A program made the position numbers and the translations under genes. Source: Methylotenera oryzisoli (GTDB lineage Bacteria; Pseudomonadota; Gammaproteobacteria; Burkholderiales; Methylophilaceae). Taken from it: a stretch of 64,000 bases of DNA. Under the pieces are notes generated by a model. The model was not told the origin of the DNA. It did not search any database and saw only the letters and a list, made by a program, of their open reading frames with translations. Location of the stretch: the NCBI GenBank assembly GCA_945878695.1, contig CAMDXI010000002.1, positions 57,462 through 121,461 of the forward strand. The letters are read 5' to 3'. The number at the start of each line of letters is the position of its first letter. The stretch's first letter is position 1. Positions 44,703 to 55,299 of the stretch are shown piece after piece.

Positions 44703-45517
44703 TGCCGGCCTTTAACAAACTGCGGGATGCATTCATCAGCGCGACGACGATCAGCCCTAAATACCGTGGCCCATGGACCTTGTTGAAAAAAGAGATGCTG
44801 CGATTTTGGCGGGTTGGATTTCAAACAGTGGCGGCACCGGTGATTACCGCTTTGCTGTATTTATTGATTTTTTCGCACGTGCTAGAAGGCCGCGTGCAAG
44901 TATACCAAGACGTGCTTTACACGGTTTTTTTGATACCGGGTCTGATCATGATGTCGGTCTTGCAAAATGCCTTCGCGAACAGCTCATCGAGTTTGATTCA
45001 GTCAAAAGTGATGGGTAACTTAATCTTTGTTTTATTAACGCCGTTAACGCACCTGCAGTTCTTTTGTGCATTTTTATGCGCGGCCATTATTCGTGGCTTA
45101 GTCGTGGGTTTGTGCATTTATTTAGTGGCCGTGTGCTTTGTTGATTTGCCGATTAGCCAGCCTTGGATGATAGTGGCGTTTGCTTTATTGGGCAGTGCTT
45201 TATTGGGTACTTTTGGCATTATTGCGGGTATTTGGGCCGATCGATTTGATCAGATGGCGGTTTTTCAAAACTTTATCATCATGCCTCTGTCTTTCTTGTC
45301 CGGGGTTTTTTATTCCATCCATTCTTTGCCACCGTTTTGGCAAAGCGTCTCGCACCTCAACCCATTTTTCTACATGATAGATGGCTTTAGGTATGGGTTT
45401 TTTGGTCAGGCGGACATTTCACCTTGGATCAGCTTGTGCATCGTCACTACGGCCTTCTTAGTGTTGGCATGGAGCACCTTAAAAATGCTAAAATCCGGTT
45501 ATAAATTAAGAGCCTAA
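44702..45517 (+). CDS. ABC-2 type exporter permease (YadH-like)
   Basis: Membrane partner of the preceding ATPase. 271 residues with six predicted helices; ABC-2 signature in the C-terminal part (FIIMPLSFLSGVFYSIHSLP, then HLNPFFYMIDGFRYGFFG). The N-terminal LLKKEMLRFWRVGFQTVAAP is the amphipathic coupling region. One-base overlap (TAATG) with the ATPase gene indicates translational coupling. Followed 33 bases later by ibaG. Confidence 0.9.
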   Translation: MPAFNKLRDAFISATTISPKYRGPWTLLKKEMLRFWRVGFQTVAAPVITALLYLLIFSHVLEGRVQVYQDVLYTVFLIPGLIMMSVLQNAFANSSSSLIQSKVMGNLIFVLLTPLTHLQFFCAFLCAAIIRGLVVGLCIYLVAVCFVDLPISQPWMIVAFALLGSALLGTFGIIAGIWADRFDQMAVFQNFIIMPLSFLSGVFYSIHSLPPFWQSVSHLNPFFYMIDGFRYGFFGQADISPWISLCIVTTAFLVLAWSTLKMLKSGYKLRA

Positions 45518-45550
45518 ACCGCTAGGCTAGATTAAAAAGGCGATATTAAG

Positions 45551-45793
45551 GTGTTAACAGCAGCGCAATTACAGTCCTACATTACCCAGCATTTGGCTTG
45601 TGAATACATCAAAGTCATGGGTGACGATGGCACGCATTTTGAGGCGGTGCTGGTCAGTTCAGCCTTTTTAGGAAAAAGCCGGGTGCAGCAACATCAATTG
45701 GTCTATGCTACGCTCGGTGACAGAATGCGTGAGGAAATTCACGCTTTGTCTATGCAGACCTATACCCCAGAGCAATGGGCTAAACAGCCTTAA
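45551..45793 (+). CDS. ibaG: BolA-family protein IbaG
   Basis: Small BolA-type protein, 80 residues, linked to acid stress and, with monothiol glutaredoxins, to [2Fe-2S] handling. The class II KH-like fold is seen in [21 protein letters not shown] with the conserved His region and [23 protein letters not shown] start at 45551 with AAGG just upstream. In E. coli ibaG sits between mlaB and murA, as here apart from the inserted exporter and grxD genes; this order supports the name. Confidence 0.88.
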   Translation: MLTAAQLQSYITQHLACEYIKVMGDDGTHFEAVLVSSAFLGKSRVQQHQLVYATLGDRMREEIHALSMQTYTPEQWAKQP

Positions 45794-45837
45794 ATTGGCC
45801 ACGAAATATAAATTTAACACGAGTCATGGAGCAGCAT

Positions 45838-46149
45838 ATGGACGCACAAGCACAAATCAAGCAAACGGTCACTAGCAACAAGGTGGTGCTGTATATGAAA
45901 GGTAGTCCCAAATTTCCACAATGTGGTTTTTCTAATTTGGCCACGCAGATTTTAGATGCTTGCCAAGCAAAATACTTCGCTGTTGACGTATTAGCTGATC
46001 AAGCCGTACGTGAAGGCATTAAAGTCTATGCCAATTGGCCGACCATTCCGCAGTTGTATATCAATGGTGAATTTGTTGGCGGCTCAGATATCATGCGTGC
46101 AATGTATGAAAACGGAGAGCTTCAAACGATGTTAGAAGCAGCAAAGTAA
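45838..46149 (+). CDS. grxD: Monothiol glutaredoxin Grx4 (CGFS type)
   Basis: Fe-S cluster carrier rather than a disulfide reductase. Active-site CGFS at 29-32 in MKGSPKFPQCGFSNLATQIL, cis-Pro in NWPTIPQLYINGEFVGGSDI and the glutathione-binding GGSD. Start at 45838 is preferred because GGAG at 45828-45831 is spaced 6 bases; an ATG at 45826 adds four residues. It has 103 residues. Direct neighbour of ibaG, whose product family forms [2Fe-2S]-bridged pairs with CGFS glutaredoxins, so they probably act as partners. Its stop abuts the murA start codon. Confidence 0.93.
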   Translation: MDAQAQIKQTVTSNKVVLYMKGSPKFPQCGFSNLATQILDACQAKYFAVDVLADQAVREGIKVYANWPTIPQLYINGEFVGGSDIMRAMYENGELQTMLEAAK

Positions 46150-47412
<1,263 letters not shown>

Positions 47413-47414
47413 GC

Positions 47415-48056
47415 ATGATAACCATCGCACTATCTAAAGGCCGTATTTTCGAGGAAACCACGCCATTGTTGGCGGCCGCTGGTATCCATGCCTTGGAAGA
47501 CCCGGAATCCTCACGCAAATTAATATTGCCGACTAATCGCGATGACGTACGCTTGATTATCGTGCGGGCCTCCGATGTGCCTACTTACGTGCAATACGGC
47601 GCAGCCGATTTGGGCATAGCCGGCAAGGACGTATTGGATGAGCACGGCGGAGAAGGCTTGTATCAGCCTATCGATTTGCAAATAGCCAAATGCAAAATGA
47701 TGGTGGCCGTGCGCGAAGACTTTGATTATTTTGCATCGATACGCAGTGGGGCTCGCCTTAAAGTCGTGACTAAGTATGTCAAAACCGCCCGCGAGCATTT
47801 TGCTGCTAAAGGCATGCACGTGGATTTGATCAAGCTTTATGGATCGATGGAGCTCGGGCCTTTGGTGGGCTTGGCCGACGTGATAGTGGATTTGGTTAGC
47901 ACCGGCGGCACACTGCGGGCCAACAAACTTAAAGCGGTAGAAGAAGTGGGCGACATCAGTTCACGCTTGGTGGTCAATCAAGCTTCACTTAAATTGAATC
48001 GCGATAAAATTCAACCGATTATGCAGGCGTTTATAAGCGCCATTTCTGCCAAGTAA
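47415..48056 (+). CDS. hisG: ATP phosphoribosyltransferase catalytic subunit HisG (short form)
   Basis: First step of histidine synthesis, ATP + PRPP to phosphoribosyl-ATP. It has 213 residues, the short HisG form that lacks the regulatory C-terminal domain and needs HisZ; hisZ is not in the window. Motifs: [32 protein letters not shown] and the PRPP loop in [19 protein letters not shown] 47415 lies 2 bases after the murA stop. hisD follows after 41 bases. Confidence 0.96.
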   Translation: MITIALSKGRIFEETTPLLAAAGIHALEDPESSRKLILPTNRDDVRLIIVRASDVPTYVQYGAADLGIAGKDVLDEHGGEGLYQPIDLQIAKCKMMVAVREDFDYFASIRSGARLKVVTKYVKTAREHFAAKGMHVDLIKLYGSMELGPLVGLADVIVDLVSTGGTLRANKLKAVEEVGDISSRLVVNQASLKLNRDKIQPIMQAFISAISAK

Positions 48057-48097
48057 ACGATTTTTAATTAAGTCATTAATAAGATTAGGTTAGATTT

Positions 48098-49408
48098 ATG
48101 AGTATAAATATTAGACGTTTCTCCACCAGCGATAGCGATTTTGACGCTAAATTGCAGGCCTTATTGGCCTTTGAAACGGCCCAAGACGACAGCGTGGACG
48201 AGGTGGTGGCAGGCATATTAAAAGACGTCAAAAAACGCGGCGACGCCGCTGTGTTGGAGTACACCCAGCGTTTTGATAAAACCTCGGCCAGCACATTAAG
48301 CGAACTGGAAATCAGTAAACAAGACCTGCATGAGGCATTAAAAGCCTTGCCGGCTGATCAGCGTGCTGCCTTGCAAGTGGCGGCCGATAGAGTGCGCATT
48401 TATCACGAAAAGCAATTAATGAGCTCCTGGAGTTATGAGGAGCAAGACGGCACATTGCTAGGTCAGCAGGTGACCTCATTAGACCGTGTCGGCTTGTATG
48501 TGCCAGGGGGCAAGGCTGCTTACCCTTCATCTGTATTGATGAATGCCATCCCAGCCAAAGTGGCCGGCGTGAAAGAATTGATCATGGTGGTGCCCACGCC
48601 TAATGGTGAGCGCAACCAGTTGGTGTTAGCCGCGGCGGCGATTTCTGGCGTGGATAGGGTGTTTTGCATAGGCGGCGCGCAAGCCGTTGGCGCCTTGGCC
48701 TACGGCACGCAAACCGTTCCACAAGTGGATAAAGTGGTCGGTCCCGGTAACGCCTACGTGGCGGCTGCTAAGCGGCGCGTGTTTGGTGTGGTTGGCATAG
48801 ACATGGTGGCCGGCCCATCGGAAATTCTAGTGATCTGCGACGGCAAGACCAACCCAGATTGGGTGGCGATGGATTTATTCAGTCAGGCCGAGCACGATGA
48901 GTTAGCGCAAGCCATTTTATTGAGCCCAGATGCCGACTTTTTACAAAGCGTGCAAGCCAGCATAGATAAGTTGTTGGCAGACATGCCACGCAAAGACATC
49001 ATCAGAACTGCCTTGACCGATAGGGGTGCTTTGATCCAGGTGCGCGATCTGGCTGAGGCGGCCAAGATTTGTAACTACATTGCGCCCGAGCATTTGGAAT
49101 TGTCCATGGACGATCCCTTGGCTTTTAGTTTGAGCATCAAACACGCCGGTGCCATATTCATGGGGCGTAACACCTGTGAGGCGCTAGGGGATTATTGCGC
49201 TGGACCTAACCACGTGTTACCCACTTCTCGCACGGCGCGTTTTTCTTCGCCGCTAGGGGTATACGATTTCCAGAAGCGTTCCAGCTTAATCATGGTGTCC
49301 GAAGCCGGTGCGCAAACCTTAGGTAAAGTGGCCGCCACCTTAGCTTACGGCGAAGGTTTGCAAGCGCACGCCCGATCCGCTGAATTTAGGTTGAAGCCAA
49401 GTAAATGA
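48098..49408 (+). CDS. hisD: Histidinol dehydrogenase HisD
   Basis: Zn-dependent enzyme catalysing the last two oxidations from L-histidinol to L-histidine. 436 residues. Signature region [15 protein letters not shown] and [16 protein letters not shown] with Gln/His metal ligands; [22 protein letters not shown] and [23 protein letters not shown]. Its stop overlaps the hisC ATG (ATGA at 49405-49408). No upstream promoter is evident, so it likely reads on from hisG. Confidence 0.97.
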   Translation: MSINIRRFSTSDSDFDAKLQALLAFETAQDDSVDEVVAGILKDVKKRGDAAVLEYTQRFDKTSASTLSELEISKQDLHEALKALPADQRAALQVAADRVRIYHEKQLMSSWSYEEQDGTLLGQQVTSLDRVGLYVPGGKAAYPSSVLMNAIPAKVAGVKELIMVVPTPNGERNQLVLAAAAISGVDRVFCIGGAQAVGALAYGTQTVPQVDKVVGPGNAYVAAAKRRVFGVVGIDMVAGPSEILVICDGKTNPDWVAMDLFSQAEHDELAQAILLSPDADFLQSVQASIDKLLADMPRKDIIRTALTDRGALIQVRDLAEAAKICNYIAPEHLELSMDDPLAFSLSIKHAGAIFMGRNTCEALGDYCAGPNHVLPTSRTARFSSPLGVYDFQKRSSLIMVSEAGAQTLGKVAATLAYGEGLQAHARSAEFRLKPSK

Positions 49409-50472
49409 GTAAATTTTGGAGCGATGTGGTGCATAAGCTAACGCCTTATGTACCGGGCGAACAACCTAAACTGGATAATTTAGTAAAACTAAATACCAAT
49501 GAAAATCCTTATGGCCCAAGCCCTAAGGTGTTGCAGGCGCTGAAGTTAGAAGCCTCTGAGTCTTTGCGCCTTTATCCGGATCCCAATTCGGATGCCTTGA
49601 AAGCAGCCATTGCCAGCACTTATCAATTGCAAAAAGAAAACGTTTTTGTTGGCAACGGCTCGGATGAGGTATTAGCGCATGTGTTTCAAGCACTGCTAAA
49701 GCACAGTCGCCCCTTGTTGTTTCCAGACATCACTTACAGCTTTTACCCTGTTTATTGTGGTTTGTATGACATTGAGTACCAAACCGTGCCCTTATCGGAT
49801 GATTTTACGATTAGGGTAGAAGATTACGATCAGCCAAATGGCGGCATCGTATTGCCCAATCCCAATGCACCGACTGGTATCCCATTGCCCTTGGCCAAGA
49901 TAGAGCAGTTGCTGCAAATGAATAAGCATTCAGTGGTCGTGGTGGACGAGGCTTACGTGGATTTTGGTACCGAGTCTGCGGTTGGCTTAATCCAGCATTA
50001 CCCTAACTTATTGGTGGTGCATACCTTATCTAAAGCCCGATCTTTAGCAGGCCTACGCGTTGGCTATGCCTTGGGCTCAGCCGAGTTAATTGAGGCCTTG
50101 ACTAGGGTGAAAGACAGTTTTAATTCTTACCCTGTAGACCGCTTTGCCTCAGCTGGTGCCATTGCGGCTATGCAAGATAGCGTCTATTTTCAAGACACTT
50201 GCCGTAAAGTGGTGGCTACCCGTGAGGCGCTGATGGCTGAATTAGCCAGTCTAGACTTTGAGGTCTTGCCATCCGGTGCTAACTTTATTTTTGCAAAACA
50301 CCAGACTCTTGGCGGAGAAGAAATTACCGCTATGCTTAGGCAAAAAAACATTATTGTTCGCCATTTCAAAGCCCCCAGTCGCATTGCACCGTATTTGCGT
50401 ATTACCATAGGCACGGATGCGCAATCGGTTTTGTTAGTTAAGGCATTGCGGGAAATACTCAGTCAGCCTTGA
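49405..50472 (+). CDS. hisC: Histidinol-phosphate aminotransferase HisC
   Basis: PLP enzyme (class II aminotransferase fold) converting imidazole acetol phosphate to histidinol phosphate. 355 residues. [21 protein letters not shown] at the N-terminus, [20 protein letters not shown](I/T) loop, and PLP-lysine Lys210 in [17 protein letters not shown]; Arg for phosphate in RITIGT. ATGA overlap with hisD gives translational coupling. The 223-base region after it separates this half of the his cluster from hps. Confidence 0.97.
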   Translation: MSKFWSDVVHKLTPYVPGEQPKLDNLVKLNTNENPYGPSPKVLQALKLEASESLRLYPDPNSDALKAAIASTYQLQKENVFVGNGSDEVLAHVFQALLKHSRPLLFPDITYSFYPVYCGLYDIEYQTVPLSDDFTIRVEDYDQPNGGIVLPNPNAPTGIPLPLAKIEQLLQMNKHSVVVVDEAYVDFGTESAVGLIQHYPNLLVVHTLSKARSLAGLRVGYALGSAELIEALTRVKDSFNSYPVDRFASAGAIAAMQDSVYFQDTCRKVVATREALMAELASLDFEVLPSGANFIFAKHQTLGGEEITAMLRQKNIIVRHFKAPSRIAPYLRITIGTDAQSVLLVKALREILSQP

Positions 50473-50695
50473 TGTTGTTTGAATTGAGAAAAATCCTAAA
50501 AAATAGGCTGTTTTTGCGGTAAAAACACCTGTAAAAAACGGAAAAAGTTCCTCGTTCGAAAAAAAATTCTTAATTCCACAATCGCGTCGTGTTAATATCG
50601 CGAAATGTGTGATTTCTGCACAATAAACTATTTAATTCGTATTTTTAATCATAAGTAAACGCACGTGGCGTTTATTTTTAGTTGGAGGATGTAGC
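50473..50695 (+). promoter_or_regulatory. hps promoter and leader region
   Basis: This A/T-rich 223-base gap carries the only promoter that can serve hps after the hisC end. A TAATAT at 50593-50598 is a plausible -10 element, with a poor -35 match (TTAATT at 50570-50575). The leader ends in a hairpin at 50656-50674 and the ribosome site GGAGGA at 50684-50689, ideally placed before ATG 50696. A-tracts at 50531-50567 may act as an UP element or DNA bend. No gene is seen in it. Confidence 0.5.
50656..50674 (+). other. Perfect leader hairpin just upstream of the hps ribosome site
   Basis: TAAACGC (50656-50662), loop ACGTG, GCGTTTA (50668-50674), followed by TTTTTA and then GGAGGA. A 7-base stem with a pentaloop that ends 9 bases before the ribosome site. 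It could stabilise the 5' end of a very abundant mRNA or act as an attenuator; which one is undetermined. Confidence 0.5.
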
Positions 50696-51502
50696 ATGGC
50701 ACAAACCCAAATGGCATTAGATTCATTAGATTTCGACGGTACCGTCGCTTTAGCAACTAAAGTTGCCCCACATGTAGATATTTTAGAAATTGGTACACCA
50801 TGCATTAAGCATAACGGTATCAAATTACTTGAGGTGTTGCGTGCTAAATTCCCAAAAAACCAAATCTTAGTTGATTTGAAAACAATGGATGCTGGTTTCT
50901 ACGAAGCCGAGCCATTCTACAAAGCCGGTGCAGACATTTGCACGGTATTGGGTACAGCGGACATCGGCACCATCAAAGGTGTAATCGATGTAGCCAACAA
51001 ATACGGCAAAAAAGCACAAGTTGACTTGATCAACGTGGCCGATAAAAAAGCACGCACTATCGAAGTGGCTAAATTAGGCGCACACATCATTGGCGTGCAC
51101 ACGGGTTTGGATCAACAAGCCGCGGGTCAAACACCGTTTAACGATTTGTCTATGGTGGCTGGTCTTAAATTAGGCGTTGAGATCTCAGTAGCGGGTGGCG
51201 TTAAAGCAACAACCACAAAACAAGTTAAAGATGCCGGCGCAACCATCATCGTTGCTGGTGCAGCTATCTACGGCGCTAAAGATCCAGCTGCTGCTGCTGC
51301 TGAAATTACAGCCATCGCTCACGGTGGTTCTGCCAGTGCTGGTGGTGTTAAAAAATTATTACCTTGGCTAATTGCTGCCGTTGTAGCGCTAGTGTTGCTT
51401 TCTGTGTTTAACAAAGCACCGGCACCAGCCGATGCACCTGCAGAAGTAGCACCAGCAGCAGAAGTGGCGCCAGCTGAAGCTGCACCTGCTGCGGCTCAAT
51501 AA
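50696..51502 (+). CDS. hps: 3-hexulose-6-phosphate synthase with C-terminal membrane segment and Ala/Pro-rich tail
   Basis: First enzyme of the ribulose monophosphate cycle: joins formaldehyde to ribulose 5-phosphate. Residues 1-~208 are a complete HPS of the OMP-decarboxylase suprafamily: LDSLDFDG, EIGTPCIKHNG, the metal/catalytic Asp60-x-Lys62-x2-Asp65 (VDLKTMDAGFYEAEPF), GVHTGLDQQAAGQ (133-145), and phosphate loops at 165-169 and 186-193. HPS normally ends here. This protein continues for ~59 residues: Gly/Ser linker, hydrophobic stretch LLPWLIAAVVALVLLSVF (221-238) preceded by two Lys, then an Ala/Pro/Glu tail built from EVAPA-like units. The positive-inside rule predicts enzyme in the cytosol and tail in the periplasm. 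Codon choice is strongly biased, like a very highly expressed gene, and is the same in the tail. Flanked by its own promoter and terminator inside the his cluster. Phi, the partner isomerase, is not in the window. Confidence 0.93.
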   Translation: MAQTQMALDSLDFDGTVALATKVAPHVDILEIGTPCIKHNGIKLLEVLRAKFPKNQILVDLKTMDAGFYEAEPFYKAGADICTVLGTADIGTIKGVIDVANKYGKKAQVDLINVADKKARTIEVAKLGAHIIGVHTGLDQQAAGQTPFNDLSMVAGLKLGVEISVAGGVKATTTKQVKDAGATIIVAGAAIYGAKDPAAAAAEITAIAHGGSASAGGVKKLLPWLIAAVVALVLLSVFNKAPAPADAPAEVAPAAEVAPAEAAPAAAQ

Positions 51503-51580
51503 TTAACGTTTTTTCAAGCTAAGCCATGTGTTCATGCACGGTGTTTAGCAGTTGAGACGGTAATTAGCGTAAGCAAACTA

Positions 51581-51620
51581 AAAGCCTAGTTAAGATTATT
51601 CATCTTGCTAGGCTTTTTTT
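51581..51620 (+). terminator. Strong terminator after hps
   Basis: AAAGCCTAG (51581-51589) pairs with CTAGGCTTT (51608-51616), with an inner stem AAGAT/ATCTT in the loop, and the T-run extends to 51620. It isolates hps from hisB downstream. Confidence 0.9.
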
Positions 51621-51757
51621 ATTGATGAGCCTATAGGGATAAAAGACTAGGGCTGAAAATGTTGTTCAGAGGGTGTGCGCAAAAGAACCAAGCGCAGCCG
51701 CTTTAGGTTAAAATAGCAAACATCCATTTTACGCATTCTTTTATTTAGTGACTTCCT

Positions 51758-52345
51758 ATGCGCACAGCTGAAGTAGTAAGAAATACATTGGAAACGCAAA
51801 TCACGGTTAACCTTAATTTAGACGGTACCGGCGTTTCAAAATTCGATACCGGAATAGGGTTTCTCGATCACATGCTCGATCAAATCGCGCGTCACGGCAT
51901 GATGGACATAGCCGTTAACGCAAAAGGCGATTTGCATATTGATGCGCACCATACGGTTGAAGACATAGGCATCACCCTAGGTATGGCTTTTACCAAAGCC
52001 TTGGGCGATAAAAAAGGCATACGCCGTTACGGCCATGCTTATGTGCCACTAGATGAAGCCTTATCCCGCGTGGTGCTGGATGTGTCTGGTCGTCCTGGCT
52101 TAACGTTTTCTTGTGAATTTACCCGCGCTGCCGTTGGTGAATTTGACGTGGATTTGATACACGAATTCTTCCAAGGGTTTGTTAATCATGCCAACGTAAC
52201 CATGCACATAGACAATTTAAAAGGGCACAATGCCCATCATCAGGCCGAGACGATATTCAAAGCCTTTGGCCGTGCCTTGCGCATGGCCATTGAAATGGAT
52301 GCGCGCATGCTAGGCATCCTGCCGTCTACCAAAGGCAGTTTGTAA
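51758..52345 (+). CDS. hisB: Imidazoleglycerol-phosphate dehydratase HisB
   Basis: Mn-dependent dehydratase, sixth step of histidine synthesis; monofunctional form (195 residues) without the phosphatase half of the enterobacterial enzyme. Metal-binding His-rich motifs: [47 protein letters not shown] and [19 protein letters not shown]. It begins a second his transcript (hisBHAFIE). A TAAAAT at 51709-51714 is a weak -10 candidate ~45 bases upstream. Confidence 0.97.
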   Translation: MRTAEVVRNTLETQITVNLNLDGTGVSKFDTGIGFLDHMLDQIARHGMMDIAVNAKGDLHIDAHHTVEDIGITLGMAFTKALGDKKGIRRYGHAYVPLDEALSRVVLDVSGRPGLTFSCEFTRAAVGEFDVDLIHEFFQGFVNHANVTMHIDNLKGHNAHHQAETIFKAFGRALRMAIEMDARMLGILPSTKGSL

Positions 52346-52376
52346 GCTTTTTTGGCAGGGCCGTTCAGCTCGACGA

Positions 52377-53036
52377 ATGAAAAATACAGACATAGCAGTG
52401 GTTGATTACGGCATGGGCAATTTGCGCTCCGTGGCCAAGGCCTTGGAGCACGTTGCACCAGGCAAATCGGTTGTGATTAGCAGCAATCCGGATGAAATTG
52501 CCAGCGCCAATCGCGTGGTGTTTCCTGGTCAAGGCGCCATGCCCGATTGCATGCGTGAATTGGATGCGCGGGGTTTACGTGCTGCCGTTTTGGATGCTGC
52601 TAGCAACAAGCCATTTTTAGGTATATGCATAGGCTTGCAAATGCTATTCGAGCACTCTGAGGAGGGCGATGCCGCTGGCCTAGGTTTGTTCAAGGGGCAA
52701 GTAGTACGCTTCGCAACGGCCGACATGCATGATCGCCATGGTGAAAAATTAAAAGTGCCGCACATGGGCTGGAATCAGGTTTACCAAAGCCGTGATCAAG
52801 GCCTTGCTTCCCACGCCTTATGGCAAGGAATCGAAGATGGCGCACGATTTTATTACGTGCACAGTTATTATGTGCAGCCAGAAGAGCTGTCCTTAGTGGC
52901 CGGTTACAGTGAATACCCGAATTCATTCACTAGCGCTATCGCGAAAAACAATTTATTTGCCGTGCAGTTTCACCCAGAAAAAAGCGCTAGTGCCGGTTTG
53001 CAAATGCTAAGCAATTTTGTAAACTGGTTACCGTAA
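52377..53036 (+). CDS. hisH: Imidazole glycerol phosphate synthase glutaminase subunit HisH
   Basis: Class I glutamine amidotransferase that makes ammonia for HisF. 219 residues. Triad Cys84 (LGICIGLQML), His199 and Glu201 (FHPEKS). DYGMGNLRSVAKALE and VVFPGQGAMPDCM are the usual N-terminal segments. It starts 31 bases after hisB. Confidence 0.96.
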   Translation: MKNTDIAVVDYGMGNLRSVAKALEHVAPGKSVVISSNPDEIASANRVVFPGQGAMPDCMRELDARGLRAAVLDAASNKPFLGICIGLQMLFEHSEEGDAAGLGLFKGQVVRFATADMHDRHGEKLKVPHMGWNQVYQSRDQGLASHALWQGIEDGARFYYVHSYYVQPEELSLVAGYSEYPNSFTSAIAKNNLFAVQFHPEKSASAGLQMLSNFVNWLP

Positions 53037-53076
53037 TACTGCAAATTAATAGACCAACCTTTAATTATTTTTTGAT

Positions 53077-53826
53077 ATGACTATGTTAATTATCCCTGCA
53101 ATCGATCTTAAAGACGGCCACTGTGTGCGGCTTAAACAAGGTTTAATGGAAGAGTCCACGGTTTTTTCCGAGGATCCTGCTGCCATGGCTAAGCATTGGG
53201 TTGATTGCGGTGGCAAGCGCTTGCATTTAGTGGATTTGAACGGCGCCTTCGCAGGTAAGCCGGTTAATGAAGAGGCCATACGCTCTATTGTCAGCGCAGT
53301 AGGGGGTGATATTCCTATTCAGCTAGGTGGTGGCATCCGGGATTTAGAAACCATAGAACGCTATTTAGACAATGGCATCGGCTACGTCATTATCGGTACG
53401 GCGGCGGTTAAAAATCCGGGCTTTTTGCACGAGGCCTGCGACGCTTTCCCTGGCCAAATTATAGTCGGCCTGGATGCAAAAGACGGCAAAGTGGCGGTAG
53501 ACGGTTGGTCTAAATTGACCGGCCATGATGTTATCGACCTGGCCATGAAATTTGAAGATTACGGTGTCAATTCCATTGTTTACACCGACATCGGCCGAGA
53601 TGGCATGCTGACCGGGGTCAATATTGAAGCCACGGTAGCGTTGGCGCAAGCGCTAAGCATTCCTGTTATTGCATCAGGCGGCGTGACCAATCTGGATGAC
53701 GTGCGTCGTTTGTGCGCAGTGGCCGATGAGGGCATCATAGGCACCATCACCGGTCGTGCGATTTACGAAGGCAGTTTGGATTTTGCAGCCGCGCAAAAAC
53801 TTGCGGATGAATTAAGTGCTCGCTAA
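53077..53826 (+). CDS. hisA: ProFAR isomerase HisA
   Basis: TIM-barrel phosphoribosyl isomerase, fourth step of histidine synthesis. Catalytic Asp in IPAIDLKDG (N-terminal) and in [12 protein letters not shown]; phosphate loops QLGGGIRD and [11 protein letters not shown]. 249 residues from ATG 53077; a second ATG at 53083 is equally possible. Its end overlaps the hisF GTG by 11 bases. Belongs to the same ribulose-phosphate-binding barrel superfamily as HisF and, more distantly, HPS. Confidence 0.96.
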   Translation: MTMLIIPAIDLKDGHCVRLKQGLMEESTVFSEDPAAMAKHWVDCGGKRLHLVDLNGAFAGKPVNEEAIRSIVSAVGGDIPIQLGGGIRDLETIERYLDNGIGYVIIGTAAVKNPGFLHEACDAFPGQIIVGLDAKDGKVAVDGWSKLTGHDVIDLAMKFEDYGVNSIVYTDIGRDGMLTGVNIEATVALAQALSIPVIASGGVTNLDDVRRLCAVADEGIIGTITGRAIYEGSLDFAAAQKLADELSAR

Positions 53827-54580
53827 ACGCATCATTCCTTGTTTGGATGTGACCGATGGTCGGGTAGTAAAAGGCGTTAATTTTCTGGAGCTAAGGGATG
53901 CCGGAGACCCAGTAGAAATTGCCAAGCGCTACGACGATCAAGGCGCAGACGAACTTACTTTTTTAGACATTACCGCCAGCTCCGATAACCGCGGATTGAT
54001 TTTGCACATTATTGAGCAGGTTGCCAGCCAAGTGTTTATCCCTTTAACAGTAGGTGGTGGTGTGCGTGGGGTTGAAGACGTGCGACGCTTGCTTAATGCG
54101 GGAGCGGATAAGGTTAGCATTAACACCACGGCCGTGCTTAATCCACAGATGGTAGCGGATGCTGCCCAACGCTTTGGTTCGCAATGCATAGTGGTGGCGA
54201 TTGATGCCAAAAAAGTGGACAATCAGCCATTCGAGTGGGAAGTGTTTACCCACGGCGGGCGTAAGGCAACCGGCTTGGACGCCGTTAAGTGGGCTCAGCA
54301 CATGGCCAGCCTTGGTGCCGGTGAGCTTTTAATCACCAGCATGGACCGTGATGGTACAAAAATAGGCTTCAACAACCCCTTGAATAAAGCCATTTCAGAC
54401 GCCGTTGAAGTGCCAATTATCGCCTCTGGCGGGGTGGGTAATTTGCAGCATTTGGTGGATGGCGTGAAACTGGGCGGTGCCGATGCCGTGCTGGCCGCCA
54501 GTATTTTTCATTATGGGGAATACACCGTGAAGCAGGCTAAACAATACATGGCGCAACAAGGCATAGAAGTTAGGTTATGA
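53816..54580 (+). CDS. hisF: Imidazole glycerol phosphate synthase cyclase subunit HisF
   Basis: TIM-barrel cyclase that forms imidazole glycerol phosphate and AICAR with ammonia from HisH. 254 residues. Catalytic Asp11 in [16 protein letters not shown] and Asp in [13 protein letters not shown]; phosphate loops [11 protein letters not shown] and [14 protein letters not shown] start at 53816 inside the hisA end gives MLAKRIIP, the standard N-terminus. Overlaps hisI by 4 bases (ATGA). Confidence 0.97.
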   Translation: MLAKRIIPCLDVTDGRVVKGVNFLELRDAGDPVEIAKRYDDQGADELTFLDITASSDNRGLILHIIEQVASQVFIPLTVGGGVRGVEDVRRLLNAGADKVSINTTAVLNPQMVADAAQRFGSQCIVVAIDAKKVDNQPFEWEVFTHGGRKATGLDAVKWAQHMASLGAGELLITSMDRDGTKIGFNNPLNKAISDAVEVPIIASGGVGNLQHLVDGVKLGGADAVLAASIFHYGEYTVKQAKQYMAQQGIEVRL

Positions 54581-54954
54581 CTTGGTTAGATGACATTCGC
54601 TGGGATGCCAATGGCTTGGTGCCGGTCATCGCACAAGAGCACCAAACAGGCCGCATACTCATGTTTGCCTGGATGAATCGTGAGGCCTTGCAATTGACCA
54701 GCGATAGCAAGCAAGCAGTTTATTGGTCGCGCTCGCGTAACAAGTTATGGCATAAAGGTGAAGAATCGGGACATTTTCAACACGTGCATGAAATTCGCAT
54801 AGATTGCGATGAGGACGTGGTGTTGATTCAGGTTGAGCAGGTAGGCGGCATTGCCTGTCATACTGGCCGGCACAATTGTTTTTTTAAGAAATTAGATAAA
54901 GGTCAGTGGATAATTGATCAAGCAATGATTAAAGACCCCAAAGATATTTATTAG
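54577..54954 (+). CDS. hisI: Phosphoribosyl-AMP cyclohydrolase HisI
   Basis: Zn- and Mg-dependent opening of the adenine ring, third step of histidine synthesis; separate from HisE here. 125 residues. [52 protein letters not shown] (Asp cluster) and [14 protein letters not shown] (Cys pair with His). ATGA overlap with hisF. Confidence 0.96.
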   Translation: MTWLDDIRWDANGLVPVIAQEHQTGRILMFAWMNREALQLTSDSKQAVYWSRSRNKLWHKGEESGHFQHVHEIRIDCDEDVVLIQVEQVGGIACHTGRHNCFFKKLDKGQWIIDQAMIKDPKDIY

Positions 54955-54970
54955 GCCGAATGAGATAAAC

Positions 54971-55297
54971 ATGAACGATACATTAAACCGTTTGGCGCTA
55001 TTGTTAGAGCAACGCAAAGACGCTGACCCACACACATCGTATGTGGCGAAACTGTATGCCAAAGGCATGGACAGTATCTTGAAAAAAGTCGGTGAAGAAG
55101 CCGCTGAAACCATCATTGCAGCGAAAAATCCCAACAAACAAGACTTAATATACGAAACAGCCGATTTGTGGTTTCACACCTTGGTGATGCTAGCGCACGC
55201 CGGATTAAAACCAGATGACGTGTTGGCGGAATTGGCTAGGCGCGAAGGTTTGTCTGGTCTAGAAGAAAAAGCTTCCAGAGAAGAAAGTGCCAAGTAA
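54971..55297 (+). CDS. hisE: Phosphoribosyl-ATP pyrophosphohydrolase HisE
   Basis: Second step of histidine synthesis. All-alpha MazG-like NTP pyrophosphohydrolase fold, 108 residues: [31 protein letters not shown] and [20 protein letters not shown] with the metal-binding Glu/Asp set. The C-terminal ~15 residues are Glu/Lys-rich. Begins 16 bases after hisI; hinT follows within 2 bases. Confidence 0.95.
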   Translation: MNDTLNRLALLLEQRKDADPHTSYVAKLYAKGMDSILKKVGEEAAETIIAAKNPNKQDLIYETADLWFHTLVMLAHAGLKPDDVLAELARREGLSGLEEKASREESAK

Positions 55298-55299
55298 AA

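Noticed and set aside
51330..51502. The hps tail as a frameshifted or misjoined reading frame
   Set aside because: The tail stays in frame, keeps the same codon bias as the enzyme part, and ends immediately before a strong terminator, so it reads as a real extension.
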